In this document: piece after piece, positions 18,790 to 27,967 of the stretch
Numbering within the stretch: the stretch's first letter is position 1
Layout: each line of letters opens with the position of its first letter
From: Rhizobium vallis
GTDB taxonomy: Bacteria > Pseudomonadota > Alphaproteobacteria > Rhizobiales > Rhizobiaceae
Assembly (NCBI RefSeq): GCF_003985155.1
Contig: NZ_ML133687.1
Span: forward strand, 186,001 to 250,000
Reading direction: 5' to 3'
DNA length: 64,000 nt
Program-made: the position numbers and the translations under genes
The notes under the pieces: model-generated
Told to the model about the DNA's origin: nothing
Seen by the model: the letters and a program-made list of their open reading frames with translations, nothing else
Database searches by the model: none

Positions 18790-19694
18790 ATGCAATAGGC
18801 GCAAAAGATCAGCGGCAGGGAGCCGACGAGGTCCTGGCGAGCGGAGAATACCCGCTGACGCGCCGTGACCTCACGGAAATCGCCGCGATGATCTATTCGG
18901 ATGCCGGCATCTTCCTCAACGAGACGAAGGCTTCGCTCGTCTATTCCCGTCTGTCAAAACATATCCGCAATCTTGGCCTCTCCGGCTTCCGGGAGTATTG
19001 CGCCCTCGTCGCATCGCCGGCCGGCGCTGCGGCGCGGCGCGAAATGCTTTCGCATCTGACGACCAATTTCACCCGCTTCTTCCGCGAAAACCATCATTTC
19101 GATCATCTGCGCGACCACGTCCTGCCGGAGCTTCTGCAACGGGCGAGAGCGGGCGGCAGAGTGCGCATCTGGTCGGCGGCCTCCTCCGACGGGCAGGAGC
19201 CCTATTCGATTGCGCTGACCGTGCTGTCGCTGATGCCGAACGTCGCCGATTACGACTTCAAGATCCTGGCGACCGACATCGACCCCAAGATTCTCGCGAT
19301 CGCCCGCGCCGGCGCCTATGACGAGAGCGCGCTCGAGACCGTGTCGCCCGCCATGCGCAAGCAATGGTTTAGCGAAGTCGAGGTGCAGGGACGCCGGAAG
19401 TTCCAGGTCGACGACCGCGTCAAGCGGCTGATCACCTATAACGAGCTGAACCTGATGGCGCAGTGGCCGTTCAAGGGCAAGTTCGATGTCATCTTTTGCC
19501 GCAACGTCGTCATCTATTTCGACGAGCCGACGCAGATGAAGATCTGGCAGCGTTTCGCCGGCCTGCTGCCGGAAGGCGGCCATCTCTATATCGGCCATTC
19601 CGAGCGTGTGTCGGGTGAGGCGAAACACGTCTTCGACAATATCGGCATCACGACCTATCGCTACACCGCCAAGGGTCCCGGGAGGAAGGCATGA
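18786..19694 (+). CDS. cheR: Chemoreceptor methyltransferase CheR
   Basis: 302 residues. N-terminal helical CheR_N ([20 protein letters not shown]) and a C-terminal SAM-dependent methyltransferase ([17 protein letters not shown] for cofactor binding, then [12 protein letters not shown]). It methylates receptor glutamates with SAM. The ATG sits in the ATGA overlap with cheW; the longer frame reading back into cheW is rejected. Confidence 0.95.
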   Translation: MNAIGAKDQRQGADEVLASGEYPLTRRDLTEIAAMIYSDAGIFLNETKASLVYSRLSKHIRNLGLSGFREYCALVASPAGAAARREMLSHLTTNFTRFFRENHHFDHLRDHVLPELLQRARAGGRVRIWSAASSDGQEPYSIALTVLSLMPNVADYDFKILATDIDPKILAIARAGAYDESALETVSPAMRKQWFSEVEVQGRRKFQVDDRVKRLITYNELNLMAQWPFKGKFDVIFCRNVVIYFDEPTQMKIWQRFAGLLPEGGHLYIGHSERVSGEAKHVFDNIGITTYRYTAKGPGRKA

Positions 19695-20734
19695 GTGCGC
19701 CGGCAAGGGTTCTCGTTGTAGACGACTCGCCGACGATGCGCGGCCTGATCACCGCCGTCCTGAGTTCGGACCCCGAAGTCAACGTCATCGGCCAGGCCGG
19801 CGACGCACTGGAAGCGCGCGAGGCGATCAAGCGGCTGAACCCGGATGTCGTGACGCTCGACATCGAGATGCCGAACATGAACGGTCTCGATTTCCTCGAA
19901 AAGATCATGACGCTGCGGCCGATGCCCGTCATCATGGTCTCCACGATGACGCATCGCGGCGCCGAGGCCACACTTGCGGCGCTTGAGATCGGCGCCTTCG
20001 ATTGCGTCGGCAAGCCGGCGCCGGGCGAACCCAGGCCCTTCGGCGACCTCGCCGAAAAGGTCAAGGCCGCCGCGCGCACGCAACGCCAGTTCTCCCAGCC
20101 GGTGGCTGCCCCTACGCCGCCGCTTGCCGTCGCCGATTTCCGCGTCGGCCGCAAGATCGTCGCGATCGGCTCGTCGACCGGCGGCGTCGAGGCACTGATC
20201 GCCGTGCTGCAGAAGTTTCCGGCGAATTGCCCGCCGACTGTCATCACCCAGCATATGCCGCCGACCTTCACCAAGAGCTTCGCCGAGCGTTTGAACCGCC
20301 TCTGTGCGCCGGTGGTGCAGGAAGCGACCGACGGCGCCCGTCTCGAAATCGGCAAGATCTATCTGGCACCCGGCGGCGAGCGTCATCTCCAGGTCAGCAA
20401 TGCCTCCGCACCGTGCTGCCGTCTCGTCGACCGGCCGCCGGTCAATGGTCACCGCCCGTCGGTCGATGTGCTGTTTGATTCGGTCGCGGAACTGGCAGGC
20501 CGCAACGCTGTCGGCGTAATCCTGACCGGAATGGGTCGCGATGGTGCGGCCGGATTGTTGAAAATGCGCCACGCCGGCGCCAGAACACTCGGCCAGAACG
20601 AAAAAACCTGTGTCGTTTACGGAATGCCAAGGGTTGCCCACGAACTTGGCGCCGTTGAGCAGCAGCTGCCCCTGTCTGCCATCGGTGACGAAATATTGAA
20701 AATGACAGCCGCCCGAAAGGAAGGGACCGAATAA
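19691..20734 (+). CDS. cheB: Chemotaxis methylesterase/response regulator CheB
   Basis: 347 residues. Receiver domain ([10 protein letters not shown]; acceptor Asp in [16 protein letters not shown]) and C-terminal methylesterase/deamidase with catalytic Ser in SSTGGVEAL, His in TQHMPPTF and Asp in [10 protein letters not shown]. It removes methyl groups from receptors when phosphorylated by CheA. ATGA overlap with cheR. Confidence 0.96.
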   Translation: MSAPARVLVVDDSPTMRGLITAVLSSDPEVNVIGQAGDALEAREAIKRLNPDVVTLDIEMPNMNGLDFLEKIMTLRPMPVIMVSTMTHRGAEATLAALEIGAFDCVGKPAPGEPRPFGDLAEKVKAAARTQRQFSQPVAAPTPPLAVADFRVGRKIVAIGSSTGGVEALIAVLQKFPANCPPTVITQHMPPTFTKSFAERLNRLCAPVVQEATDGARLEIGKIYLAPGGERHLQVSNASAPCCRLVDRPPVNGHRPSVDVLFDSVAELAGRNAVGVILTGMGRDGAAGLLKMRHAGARTLGQNEKTCVVYGMPRVAHELGAVEQQLPLSAIGDEILKMTAARKEGTE

Positions 20735-21123
20735 TGTCGATCGCGGAGAAAATCAAAGTTCTGATCGTTGACGATCAGGTAACGAGCCGGTTGCTGCTCA
20801 GCGATGCGCTGACCCAGCTCGGGTTCAAGCAGATCACGTCTGCAGGCGACGGCGAGCAGGGCATGAAGATCATGGCCGAGCAACCGCATCACCTGGTGAT
20901 CTCGGACTTCAACATGCCGAAGATGGATGGCATCGGCTTCCTTCAGGCCGTGCGCACCAATCCCAACACCAAGAAGGCGGCCTTCATCATCCTGACCGCC
21001 CAGGGCGACCGCGCTCTGGTCCAGAAGGCGGCCCAGCTCGGCGCCAACAACGTGCTCGCCAAGCCGTTCACGATCGAAAAGATGAAGGCGGCTATCGAAG
21101 CCGTGTTTGGAGCCTTGAAATGA
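20734..21123 (+). CDS. cheY2: CheY2 response regulator (motor-binding)
   Basis: A 129-residue receiver: [10 protein letters not shown], acceptor Asp in [15 protein letters not shown], Thr in ILTAQGD and Lys in LAKPFT. By position it is CheY2, the main regulator of the rhizobial motor, which slows flagellar rotation. It starts in a TAATG overlap with cheB and ends inside the cheD start. Confidence 0.94.
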   Translation: MSIAEKIKVLIVDDQVTSRLLLSDALTQLGFKQITSAGDGEQGMKIMAEQPHHLVISDFNMPKMDGIGFLQAVRTNPNTKKAAFIILTAQGDRALVQKAAQLGANNVLAKPFTIEKMKAAIEAVFGALK

Positions 21124-21674
21124 TCACTGAGGGGGCAGCCCGCCGCGTGCACATCATTCAGGGCGAGTACAAGGTTCTGAGCGACCCGAATGCGGTGCTC
21201 TCGACCATTCTCGGCTCGTGCGTGGCTGCGTGCCTCCGAGACCCGGTCGCTGGTGTCGGCGGCATGAACCACTTCCTGCTGCCCGGTACGGCGACCTCGC
21301 CGACATCAGGCGGCGATGCCACGCGCTATGGCGTGCATCTGATGGAACTGCTGATCAACGGTCTCCTGAAGCAGGGCGCCCGGCGCGACCGGCTGGAGGC
21401 AAAGATTTTCGGCGGCGCGAAGACGATCTCGACATTCTCCAATGTCGGTGAGCAAAACGCGGCTTTCGCCATGCAGTTCCTGAGAGATGAAGGCATTCCG
21501 GTGGTCGGTTCCTCCACCGGCGGAGATCATGGACGCAAGCTTGAATATTGGCCGGTCTCCGGTCGTGCCCGGCAATACCCCCTGACCGGCGCCGAAACCC
21601 AGAGAACCGTCGCTCTCGAGCAGCGTCCCGCGGCTCCGCAGAAGCCCGTCGAAACCAGTATCGAATTTTTTTGA
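21120..21674 (+). CDS. cheD: Chemoreceptor glutamine deamidase CheD
   Basis: 184 residues. Catalytic Cys in [14 protein letters not shown] and His in GGMNHFLLP are both present, and the conserved KIFGGAKTI strand follows. It deamidates receptor glutamines and can bind other Che proteins. ATGA overlap with cheY2. Confidence 0.95.
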   Translation: MITEGAARRVHIIQGEYKVLSDPNAVLSTILGSCVAACLRDPVAGVGGMNHFLLPGTATSPTSGGDATRYGVHLMELLINGLLKQGARRDRLEAKIFGGAKTISTFSNVGEQNAAFAMQFLRDEGIPVVGSSTGGDHGRKLEYWPVSGRARQYPLTGAETQRTVALEQRPAAPQKPVETSIEFF

Positions 21675-21690
21675 TGGCGAGGATTTTCAT

Positions 21691-22083
21691 ATGACATTTA
21701 CTCCGGTGATGGAGCCGCCCGCGCCTGTCGAAGCGCTGAGCGACATCCTGATGCGCATCGTTTCCGAACTGCACGATGTCGCCTACCTCATCGAGCGTAT
21801 CGAGCCGCAGCTTCTCGACCTCGGCGGTGGCGCCGAGGTGCTGAATTCGCCGGACGCCATGAAGGTCATGCAGGGTATCGATCTGGCTGTGCAGAAATCG
21901 CGCGGCCTTGCCGAATTCATCGACACCATCACCGGCGAAATCCCACACGGGTGGACGGTCGATGTCGCGACCGCCCTCAGCCTCGTCAAGCTGGCGGAGA
22001 TGCAGAAGGCACTCGGCGGCGCGACACGCCACGGCCACTCCCAGCCGCTCAGCAAGGCAGCCGGCGACTTCGATTTCTTCTAA
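21691..22083 (+). CDS. cheT: CheT-like protein with CheZ-type DxxxQ motif
   Basis: 130 residues, mostly helical. Asp64-Leu-Ala-Val-Gln68 is a DxxxQ motif like the catalytic pair of CheZ phosphatase, and the C terminus (AGDFDFF) is an acidic-aromatic tail like CheZ's CheY-binding peptide. The S. meliloti gene in this position is known as cheT (formerly orf10); from memory, a role in signal termination has been reported. The sequence shows only the motif and helical pattern. It is the last gene of the che operon, 16 nt after cheD. Confidence 0.8.
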   Translation: MTFTPVMEPPAPVEALSDILMRIVSELHDVAYLIERIEPQLLDLGGGAEVLNSPDAMKVMQGIDLAVQKSRGLAEFIDTITGEIPHGWTVDVATALSLVKLAEMQKALGGATRHGHSQPLSKAAGDFDFF

Positions 22084-22131
22084 TGCATGTCGCCCGGAAG
22101 CGTGCCGCGGTTCCGGGATAACGACATGCAT
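22083..22131. repeat. Palindromic intergenic repeat, copy A (RIME-like)
   Basis: Outer stem ATGCATGTCG/CGACATGCAT (22083-22092/22122-22131) and inner stem CCCGGAA/TTCCGGG (22093-22099/22111-22117). It begins on the cheT stop codon. The same element occurs at 27666 and 27865. It can fold in RNA and may end or stabilise the che transcript. Confidence 0.9.
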
Positions 22132-22173
22132 GAAACGAGGAGCCCTTTCGCTCCGCACGCGCTTCACGAAACG

Positions 22174-22195
22174 CTCGCACAAGTTTCGCCGATTA
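22174..22195 (+). promoter_or_regulatory. Flagellar promoter-like motif upstream of fliF
   Basis: CTCGCACAAG, 10 nt, then TA. It matches YTCRCGCAAG-N10-TA with one change (A for G before CAAG). It lies 57 nt before the fliF start. Confidence 0.65.
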
Positions 22196-22251
22196 TTCGT
22201 CAGATGAGGCAATAAGCCTGCTTTGTCGTTGACGGATCGCGCGAGAACAGA

Positions 22252-23940
22252 ATGAATCTGTTAAATCAATTAGTTCAGATTTTTAAGAACTTTGGTGCCC
22301 TAGGCCGAACACGCCTGATGATTCTGGGAGGCGTCGGCGCCGTTTCCATCGCAATCGTCCTGGCGGCTGCCCTTTTCGTCAACAAACCGGCACAGGAAAC
22401 GCTCTATGTCGGCCTGGATTCGCCCGATCTCAACCAGATCAGCATGGCGTTGGCCGAAGCGAACATCAATTTCCAGGTCGGCACGGATGGCACCAGCATC
22501 ACCGTCCCCGCGGGGATGACGGGCAAGGCCCGCCTGATGCTTGCCGAGCGCGGCCTGCCGAACAGCGCCAATGCCGGTTACGAACTCTTCGACAATGTCG
22601 GCTCTCTCGGCCTGACCTCCTTCATGCAGGAGGTGACACGGGTTCGGGCGCTGGAAGGCGAAATCGCCCGTACCATCCAGTCGATCTCGGGCATAACAGC
22701 CGCCCGCGTCCATATCGTCATGCCGGAGGTCGGAAACTTCCGGAAGGCGGAGCAGAAGCCGACCGCCTCCGTGATGATTCGCGCAAGTGCCGTCACCGGG
22801 CGCAGCGCCGCCACCTCGATCCGCCACCTCGTCGCCTCGGCCGTGCCGGGGCTTGACGTCGATGACGTGACGATCCTCGATTCCGCCGGCCAGCTGCTTG
22901 CATCAGGCGACGAGGCGAGCAACAGCTCGCTGAATCGCTCGCTCGGCATCGTCCAGAACGTCCAGCAGGAAGTCGAATCCAACATCGACAAGGCGCTGGC
23001 ACCGTTCCTCGGCATGGACAATTTCCGCTCCAGCGTCACCGCTGATCTGAACACGGACGCTCAGCAGATCCAGGAAACCACTTACGATCCGGAATCCAAG
23101 GTCGAACGCTCGGTCCGTTCGACCAAGGAAGCCCAGCAGTCCCAGCAGAAGCAGTCCGACAGCGCGACGACCGTCGAGCAGAACATTCCGCAGGCTGCTC
23201 CCCAAGCAGGCGGCTCCGCAGGACCCGAATCGCAGGACAAGTCCGACAAGCGCGAAGAGCAGACCAACTACGAAATCAACAGCAAGACGACGGCGACGAC
23301 CCGCAACAGCTACAAGGTCGAGAAGCTTTCGATCGCGGTGGTCGTCAACAAGGGTCGCATCGCCAAGATGGTCGGCGAACCGGCAGACCAGGCCAAGATC
23401 GACGCCTATCTCGCAGAGATGAAAAGCATCGTCGCCTCGGCCGCCGGCATCGATGCCAAGCGCGGCGACGTCGTCACCGTCACGGCCATGGACTTCCTCG
23501 AGAACCAGCTGCTCGAAGAGGCCAGCGGCGGTGTCCATGTCATGGATATGCTGAGCCGCAACCTTGCCGGCATCATCAACTCGCTCGCCTTCGTCGCAGT
23601 CGCCTTCGTGGTGGTCTGGATGGGCCTGCGGCCTCTGGTGCGCAGCGTCAGCGGCAACTCCACCGCGGTTCTCGGCGACGCCACGCCGGAAGCGGCCGGC
23701 CTCGAGCTTCCCGACTTTGCGCCGGCGGCCGGAGTGCCCGGAGGGGCTCTCATGGACGGCTTCGGGTCCGATTTCGGCTTCGACAGCACAGAGGATCTTC
23801 TCAGTCTCGGCGACGACGACGGCAACTTCAACCGCCGCGTCAAGGAAGGTCCGGAACGCAAGCTCGCCCGTATGGTTGAGATCAACGAGGAACGCGCAGC
23901 GAAAATCCTCAGGAAATGGGCGATCGACGACGCAGCGTAA
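22252..23940 (+). CDS. fliF: Flagellar MS-ring protein FliF
   Basis: 562 residues. N-terminal membrane helix at about 18-45 (LMILGGVGAVSIAIVL), periplasmic ring-building domains (YVGLDSPDLNQISMALAEA; ARVHIVMPE), second helix near 440 (LAFVAVAFVVVWMGL) and a cytoplasmic C-terminal tail (KWAIDDAA) that docks FliG. It forms the MS ring around the export gate. It is probably a single-gene unit: its own promoter motif upstream and a strong terminator directly after. Confidence 0.97.
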   Translation: MNLLNQLVQIFKNFGALGRTRLMILGGVGAVSIAIVLAAALFVNKPAQETLYVGLDSPDLNQISMALAEANINFQVGTDGTSITVPAGMTGKARLMLAERGLPNSANAGYELFDNVGSLGLTSFMQEVTRVRALEGEIARTIQSISGITAARVHIVMPEVGNFRKAEQKPTASVMIRASAVTGRSAATSIRHLVASAVPGLDVDDVTILDSAGQLLASGDEASNSSLNRSLGIVQNVQQEVESNIDKALAPFLGMDNFRSSVTADLNTDAQQIQETTYDPESKVERSVRSTKEAQQSQQKQSDSATTVEQNIPQAAPQAGGSAGPESQDKSDKREEQTNYEINSKTTATTRNSYKVEKLSIAVVVNKGRIAKMVGEPADQAKIDAYLAEMKSIVASAAGIDAKRGDVVTVTAMDFLENQLLEEASGGVHVMDMLSRNLAGIINSLAFVAVAFVVVWMGLRPLVRSVSGNSTAVLGDATPEAAGLELPDFAPAAGVPGGALMDGFGSDFGFDSTEDLLSLGDDDGNFNRRVKEGPERKLARMVEINEERAAKILRKWAIDDAA

Positions 23941-23941
23941 G

Positions 23942-23967
23942 AAAAGGCCGGGCAACCGGCCTTTTTT
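23942..23967 (+). terminator. Rho-independent terminator of fliF
   Basis: AAAAGGCCGG-GCAA-CCGGCCTTTT followed by more T; a perfect 10-bp stem starting 2 nt after the fliF stop. Confidence 0.92.
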
Positions 23968-24537
23968 CATGTCCTGGCCGCATTTTTTTTCCCATAACGA
24001 GATTGTTATCGGCCCCCGCAAAGCAAGCAAGACCTGTTGCGTCGCAGATTATCGAAATCCCGAGACTAGAGATGCAAAGCTTTCGTGTTTTTGTAAGTAT
24101 CGGGCAGCTGAAAAGGTCGGTTCCGTATGGTCGGAAAAAATATCAAGGCTACATCGCGGAGATGGTCTCCGGATCTACTCCGATATAGCCAATGCGGGGA
24201 ACCTAAGTAGAAATATAGTGTCAGTTGCATTGACGTGGCGCTGTGCAAAGAGGGATAAACTGGTTGAGGGACACTCGCGTAAAACGCGAATTAAGTTGCG
24301 GCACAGCCAGAATCATCTTAGCCTCCCCTATATCTTGAGGGGCGCAATTGGTGCTCGAATCACGGCATGACGGGCGGCTGATGTAAATCCCCAGAAGTCG
24401 GAGATGGTGATTTACATCGGCTGGCTTACCCTTGAGTGATTCGAAATGGGATTCGAGTGGGACTTTGAATTGAATCCTTTAGACAAAAAATGCTGTTGCA
24501 CCGAGTTTGATCGTTCCTCAGCCGCAGGAAATTGCCA
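23968..24537. other. A/T-richer region upstream of visN
   Basis: No supported gene; base composition is clearly less GC-rich than the flanks. It contains inverted repeats TCGCGT-AAA-ACGCGA (24275-24289) and GATGTAAATC/GATTTACATC (24380-24389/24409-24418). This is the likely control region of the master regulators visNR. A reading frame running out of fliF into this region is a shadow. Confidence 0.5.
24380..24418. repeat. 10-bp inverted repeat upstream of visN
   Basis: GATGTAAATC and its exact reverse complement GATTTACATC, separated by 19 bp, 120 bp before visN. It could be an operator or a transcript hairpin. Confidence 0.6.
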
Positions 24538-25284
24538 ATGGATATGAACCTAGTTCAGGCGAGCAGGGGCGAGAGGCAGATGGTGAATTTCGCGAGTGTG
24601 GCGGCGCCGGGTCTATTGCCGCGCGATGAACTGATTCAACGCCTGCACGGTGTCGCCGACACCGGCAGGTTGCAGTCCGGGCTGCGGGCCTTGATGGAAT
24701 ATGTCGGTGCTTCGCACTACCTGCTGGCGCGCTGCGATCTGATCCAGGAAAGCGGTCTCGACTTCATCGTTTCGTCGGATTGGCCCTTCGATCTGGTCAA
24801 GGATATCGCCAATGACCTGGTCAGTGGCTATGCTCGTTCGACCGAGCTGGAAAAATGCATGCAGGTCTTCCAGCCGAATTTCGCTCTTCTGCCCGATCAT
24901 GCCAATGTGCCTGATGGCGCCAGCCGGCAATATTGTTCATTGACCTTCAATGTCGGTCGATCACGGCTCGCCCTGATGTTCCTGTTCGGCGAAGGCTTCA
25001 TCCTTTCGCCTGAGCGTCTGCGGGATGTGGGCCTGCTTGCAGGCTATGTCGCGAGCTTCCTTCGGTGCGGCGGCACAAGGGTCGACCGCGATTTCGAATT
25101 GACGGACCGCGAGCTCGAATGCCTGTTCTGGATCGCCGAGGGCAAGACCAGCGACGAGATCGCGATGATCCTCGGAATCTCCCGCAATACGATCAACAAC
25201 TACATCACCAGCGTGATGCGCAAGACGGCGACCAAGACCCGGTCCGAGGCCATTGCCTTCGCCGTCCGCAATAATCTCGTATAG
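24538..25284 (+). CDS. visN: LuxR-type motility master regulator VisN
   Basis: 248 residues. LuxR autoinducer-binding-like domain at about 25-180 and C-terminal LuxR helix-turn-helix (LTDRELECLFWIAEGKTSDE, ISRNTINNYITSVMRK). In S. meliloti VisN and VisR act as a heterodimer at the top of the flagellar cascade and activate rem. ATG with AGGAA 7 nt upstream; an in-frame TTG two codons earlier is less likely. It is followed 8 nt later by visR. Confidence 0.93.
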   Translation: MDMNLVQASRGERQMVNFASVAAPGLLPRDELIQRLHGVADTGRLQSGLRALMEYVGASHYLLARCDLIQESGLDFIVSSDWPFDLVKDIANDLVSGYARSTELEKCMQVFQPNFALLPDHANVPDGASRQYCSLTFNVGRSRLALMFLFGEGFILSPERLRDVGLLAGYVASFLRCGGTRVDRDFELTDRELECLFWIAEGKTSDEIAMILGISRNTINNYITSVMRKTATKTRSEAIAFAVRNNLV

Positions 25285-25292
25285 GGGGATCC

Positions 25293-26039
25293 ATGGGACA
25301 TCCATCAGCCAGGGTGATGAGCAGTGCGGATCAGCTGCGCATGGTGCGTGTGAGCAGGATTTCCAGCCGGTCTGATCTCTTTCCGCGGTTAATCGCGATG
25401 CAGAAGCTCGCCGATGCTCAGGGCTTCGCGATCTATCGTGTCAGCGGCTCAGGCCTGCCGGCAAAGCAACGCCTGGTCTGCGAGCTTGAGAACTGGGGTT
25501 CGGCCAATGCCGGTTTCGCCAAGGCCTTCACGGATGCCTATGGCGACATTCTCCTCGATCATATCGACAAGTCGCTGCTGCCGCTTTCATGGGCCGGCGG
25601 TTACGACCGAGCGGCGCCCGGCCCGGCTGACTTCTCGCCATTCATGACGCGGTTGAAGGACGGTATCCTACCCTTTTCCGGCCTTGCCTTTCCGGTGCGG
25701 CTTGGCGCCATCGGCAACGGCTTCATCCTTTTCACAGGCGATGAGCTCGACCCCTCGAGCGATACGATCGTCGAACTACACGGCCGCTGCTGCCACATCA
25801 TGATGGATCTGCTTTCGCTCGACGAGCGCCGCGCGGCTACCGCCGAGGCGCTCAGCGAACGCGAGATCGCCTGTCTGCAGCTCGCCGGCGACGGCCGCAT
25901 CAGCGAAGAGATCGCTGACAAACTCGGCCTCTCCGTGCACACGGTGAACGCCTATCTCGGTTCGGCGACCATCAAGCTCGATTCCGTCAATCGCATCCAG
26001 GCGATCGCCAAGGCGATCCGGCTCGGCTATATCAGCTGA
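25293..26039 (+). CDS. visR: LuxR-type motility master regulator VisR
   Basis: 248 residues with the same architecture as VisN: N-terminal ligand-binding-like domain and C-terminal helix-turn-helix (LSEREIACLQLAGDGRISEE, LSVHTVNAYLGSATIKLD). AGGGGG precedes the ATG. It is the partner of VisN and convergent with the flhB operon. No acyl-homoserine-lactone-specific residues can be assigned with confidence; the ligand is unknown. Confidence 0.93.
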   Translation: MGHPSARVMSSADQLRMVRVSRISSRSDLFPRLIAMQKLADAQGFAIYRVSGSGLPAKQRLVCELENWGSANAGFAKAFTDAYGDILLDHIDKSLLPLSWAGGYDRAAPGPADFSPFMTRLKDGILPFSGLAFPVRLGAIGNGFILFTGDELDPSSDTIVELHGRCCHIMMDLLSLDERRAATAEALSEREIACLQLAGDGRISEEIADKLGLSVHTVNAYLGSATIKLDSVNRIQAIAKAIRLGYIS

Positions 26040-26046
26040 AACCACG

Positions 26047-26072
26047 TGCGCCCTCCGTTGTCGAAGGGCGCA
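26047..26072. terminator. Hairpin between convergent visR and orf147
   Basis: TGCGCCCT/AGGGCGCA stem with a 10-nt loop, 7 nt after the visR stop. There is no T run, so termination is only possible, not assured. Confidence 0.4.
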
Positions 26073-26099
26073 TCGGATCTTCATTGTCGTGAGAGAAGG

Positions 26100-26543
26100 T
26101 CAGCCCGCCAGCGCCTGCGGCGGCTGGTTCACGTTATAGCGTGATTCCCGAAGGCTCTTTTCCAGGAAGACGGTATTTTCGTCGGGATCGGCCGAAGGAT
26201 TCTGGAAAGCGATATGGTTGATCTCGATGCCGGCGTGATCTTCGGCAAGGGTGAGCTGCGCATAGACGGTGACGCCGCGCGGCTTGATTTCGAGATCGAG
26301 AACGACTTCGGGCTTGCCACCCCACTCCAGCGTATAGTTTCCGCCCAGGCCGAAATTCACCGTGCCCGGGTGAAAGAAAAGTTCCGCGGCCGAAGCGACG
26401 AGATCGGAGAGGTTGCCGTAATACTCGAAGCGCAGCAGTGAAATAAGGTCAGAGGCATCCAGAAGACGCAGTTCCGTGGCGACCGGGCTGATCGCGACTG
26501 CGAGGATCTTTTCACGCTGGGCAGAGTGAGGGCATTTTTTCAT
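26100..26543 (-). CDS. Conserved hypothetical of flagellar cluster
   Basis: 147 residues, function not recognised. No signal peptide or membrane helix; mixed strand-rich composition (NYTLEWGGKPEVVLDLEI, GVTVYAQLTLAEDHAGIEIN) suggests a compact beta domain. It starts 5 nt after the flhB stop on the same strand, so it is almost surely co-transcribed with flhB, which argues for a flagellar or motility-linked role. The rhizobial cluster has an uncharacterised gene at this position. Confidence 0.7.
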   Translation of the reverse strand: MKKCPHSAQREKILAVAISPVATELRLLDASDLISLLRFEYYGNLSDLVASAAELFFHPGTVNFGLGGNYTLEWGGKPEVVLDLEIKPRGVTVYAQLTLAEDHAGIEINHIAFQNPSADPDENTVFLEKSLRESRYNVNQPPQALAG

Positions 26544-26548
26544 TCGGC

Positions 26549-27628
26549 TTATCTTACCCGTTTGTTCTTGGCGTCTGCGGCGTAGACCCGGTGGATCAGT
26601 TCCGCAACGGCCTTATAGAAGACTGACGGGATGACACTATCGATCGAGACTTGCGCAAACATGGAGCGCGCAAGCGGCGGATCCTCGAACACCGGTATGC
26701 CGTTCTGCTCGGCGATCTCTCTGATTTTTAACGCAATGAGGTCCTGGCCCTTGGCCAGCACCACCGGCGCATCGTTTTCCTCACGCGCATAACGCAGCGC
26801 CACCGCATAGTGCGTCGGGTTGGCGATGACGAGCGTTGCGCGGTGTACATTGGCAATCATGCGCCGGCGCGCGCGGTCGCGCATCAGCGAGCGCTGCCGG
26901 CTCTTGACGAAGGGATCGCCCTGGGCCTGCTTGTTTTCTTCCTTCACTTCGTGCCGCGTCATCTTCAGCTCGGTGAACCAATGATGGCGCGTCCAGAAAA
27001 GGTCGGCGATCGCGACGATTGCGGTGGCGATCAGCATGACGATGATGATCTTGCGCATCGCCGTCGTCATCCGCACGAGGATCGTCTGCGGATCGGAGAA
27101 CATCGCGTCGATCGAGCTGAAATATTCGCTCCTCAGCACGAAGAACAGGATGACCCCGACGACGACGACCTTGAACAGCGATTTGCCGAATTCGATCAGG
27201 CCGGGCAGGCTGAACAGCCGTGACCAGCCCTTGGTGGGAGAGATGCGCGAGGCCTGCGGCCGGATACGTTCGAGCACCGGCGTCGGCAGGTTCTGGAAGA
27301 TGGAGGAGGCGATGCCGAAAACCATGAGCAGGATGAAGGCGGGCGCCAGCAGCGCCGCACTTGCCCAGCCGAGCCGAACGAAGAGCGCCAGAATATCCGG
27401 CCCTGTCTCGATCTTCCACTGGTCGGGCTGCTCGAAGATGTCGCGCAACGTCTCGGTTAAGCGCCCGACGCTTTCGGGAAGGAAGAACACCAGGTAAATG
27501 AACGTGGCCAGAATGGTCGCGAAGATCGACAGTTCGCGCGAAGATGGGACGTTGCCTTTCTCCGCTGCATCGGCGCGCTTTTTCGCGGTCGGGGCTTCTG
27601 TTTTGCTGTCCTTGTCATCGTCTGCCAA
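26549..27628 (-). CDS. flhB: Flagellar export switch protein FlhB
   Basis: 359 residues. N-terminal [17 protein letters not shown], four membrane helices (about 25-210), linker and autocleaved cytoplasmic domain with the NPTH site in [14 protein letters not shown]. It changes export specificity from hook to filament proteins. The start chosen is TTG: GGAGGG lies 7 nt upstream and the resulting N terminus ([13 protein letters not shown]) matches the family, while the next upstream TTG would add six residues without a ribosome site. It is separated from fliG by palindromic repeats. Confidence 0.94.
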   Translation of the reverse strand: MADDDKDSKTEAPTAKKRADAAEKGNVPSSRELSIFATILATFIYLVFFLPESVGRLTETLRDIFEQPDQWKIETGPDILALFVRLGWASAALLAPAFILLMVFGIASSIFQNLPTPVLERIRPQASRISPTKGWSRLFSLPGLIEFGKSLFKVVVVGVILFFVLRSEYFSSIDAMFSDPQTILVRMTTAMRKIIIVMLIATAIVAIADLFWTRHHWFTELKMTRHEVKEENKQAQGDPFVKSRQRSLMRDRARRRMIANVHRATLVIANPTHYAVALRYAREENDAPVVLAKGQDLIALKIREIAEQNGIPVFEDPPLARSMFAQVSIDSVIPSVFYKAVAELIHRVYAADAKNKRVR

Positions 27629-27665
27629 GTCGCGGCCCTCCGTCAAAGAAAGAGGCAGCAGCTAA

Positions 27666-27769
27666 ATGCATGTCGCCCAAAATGTGCAGCGGTTTTGGGA
27701 TGACGACATGCATCAAAACAAAGACCTAAAGCGCGTCGCAGGAACCGAGTTCCATGCAACGCGCTTTAG
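27666..27769. repeat. Composite palindromic repeat, copy B (RIME-like)
   Basis: Two palindromes in tandem. The first (27666-27713) has outer stem ATGCATGTCG/CGACATGCAT and inner stem CCCAAAA/TTTTGGG. The second has outer stem CTAAAGCGCGT/ACGCGCTTTAG (27726-27736/27759-27769) and inner stem GGAAC-CGA-GTTCC. It lies in the fliG-flhB gap. Confidence 0.9.
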
Positions 27770-27864
27770 AGCGCAGCCTATACTGAGAAGGGTAGTCGCC
27801 TGTGCGGCGGCGATCAACAGCTGCCTTGCGGCATGCCGGATTTGTCAACAGTCTCGAAATGCCG

Positions 27865-27967
27865 ATGCATGTCGCCCGGAAGTGTGCAGCAGTTCCGGGA
27901 TAACGACATGCATGAAACAAGGAGCTAAAACGAGTCGCATAGATCAGTTCACTGCGACGCGTTTCAG
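27865..27967. repeat. Composite palindromic repeat, copy C (RIME-like)
   Basis: The same two-palindrome layout as copy B: ATGCATGTCG/CGACATGCAT with inner CCCGGAA/TTCCGGG (27865-27913), then an imperfect CTAAAACG...CGTTTCAG stem with GTCGCA/TGCGAC inside (27925-27967). Its right end overlaps the fliG stop codon. Confidence 0.9.

Noticed and set aside
23564..24370. Plus-strand frame running out of fliF into the visN upstream region
   Set aside because: Starts inside fliF out of frame, crosses the strong terminator and has no recognisable sequence.
27666..27967. CRISPR array
   Set aside because: Only two nearby palindromic copies with about 150 bp between them and no regular spacers; they are intergenic palindromic elements.
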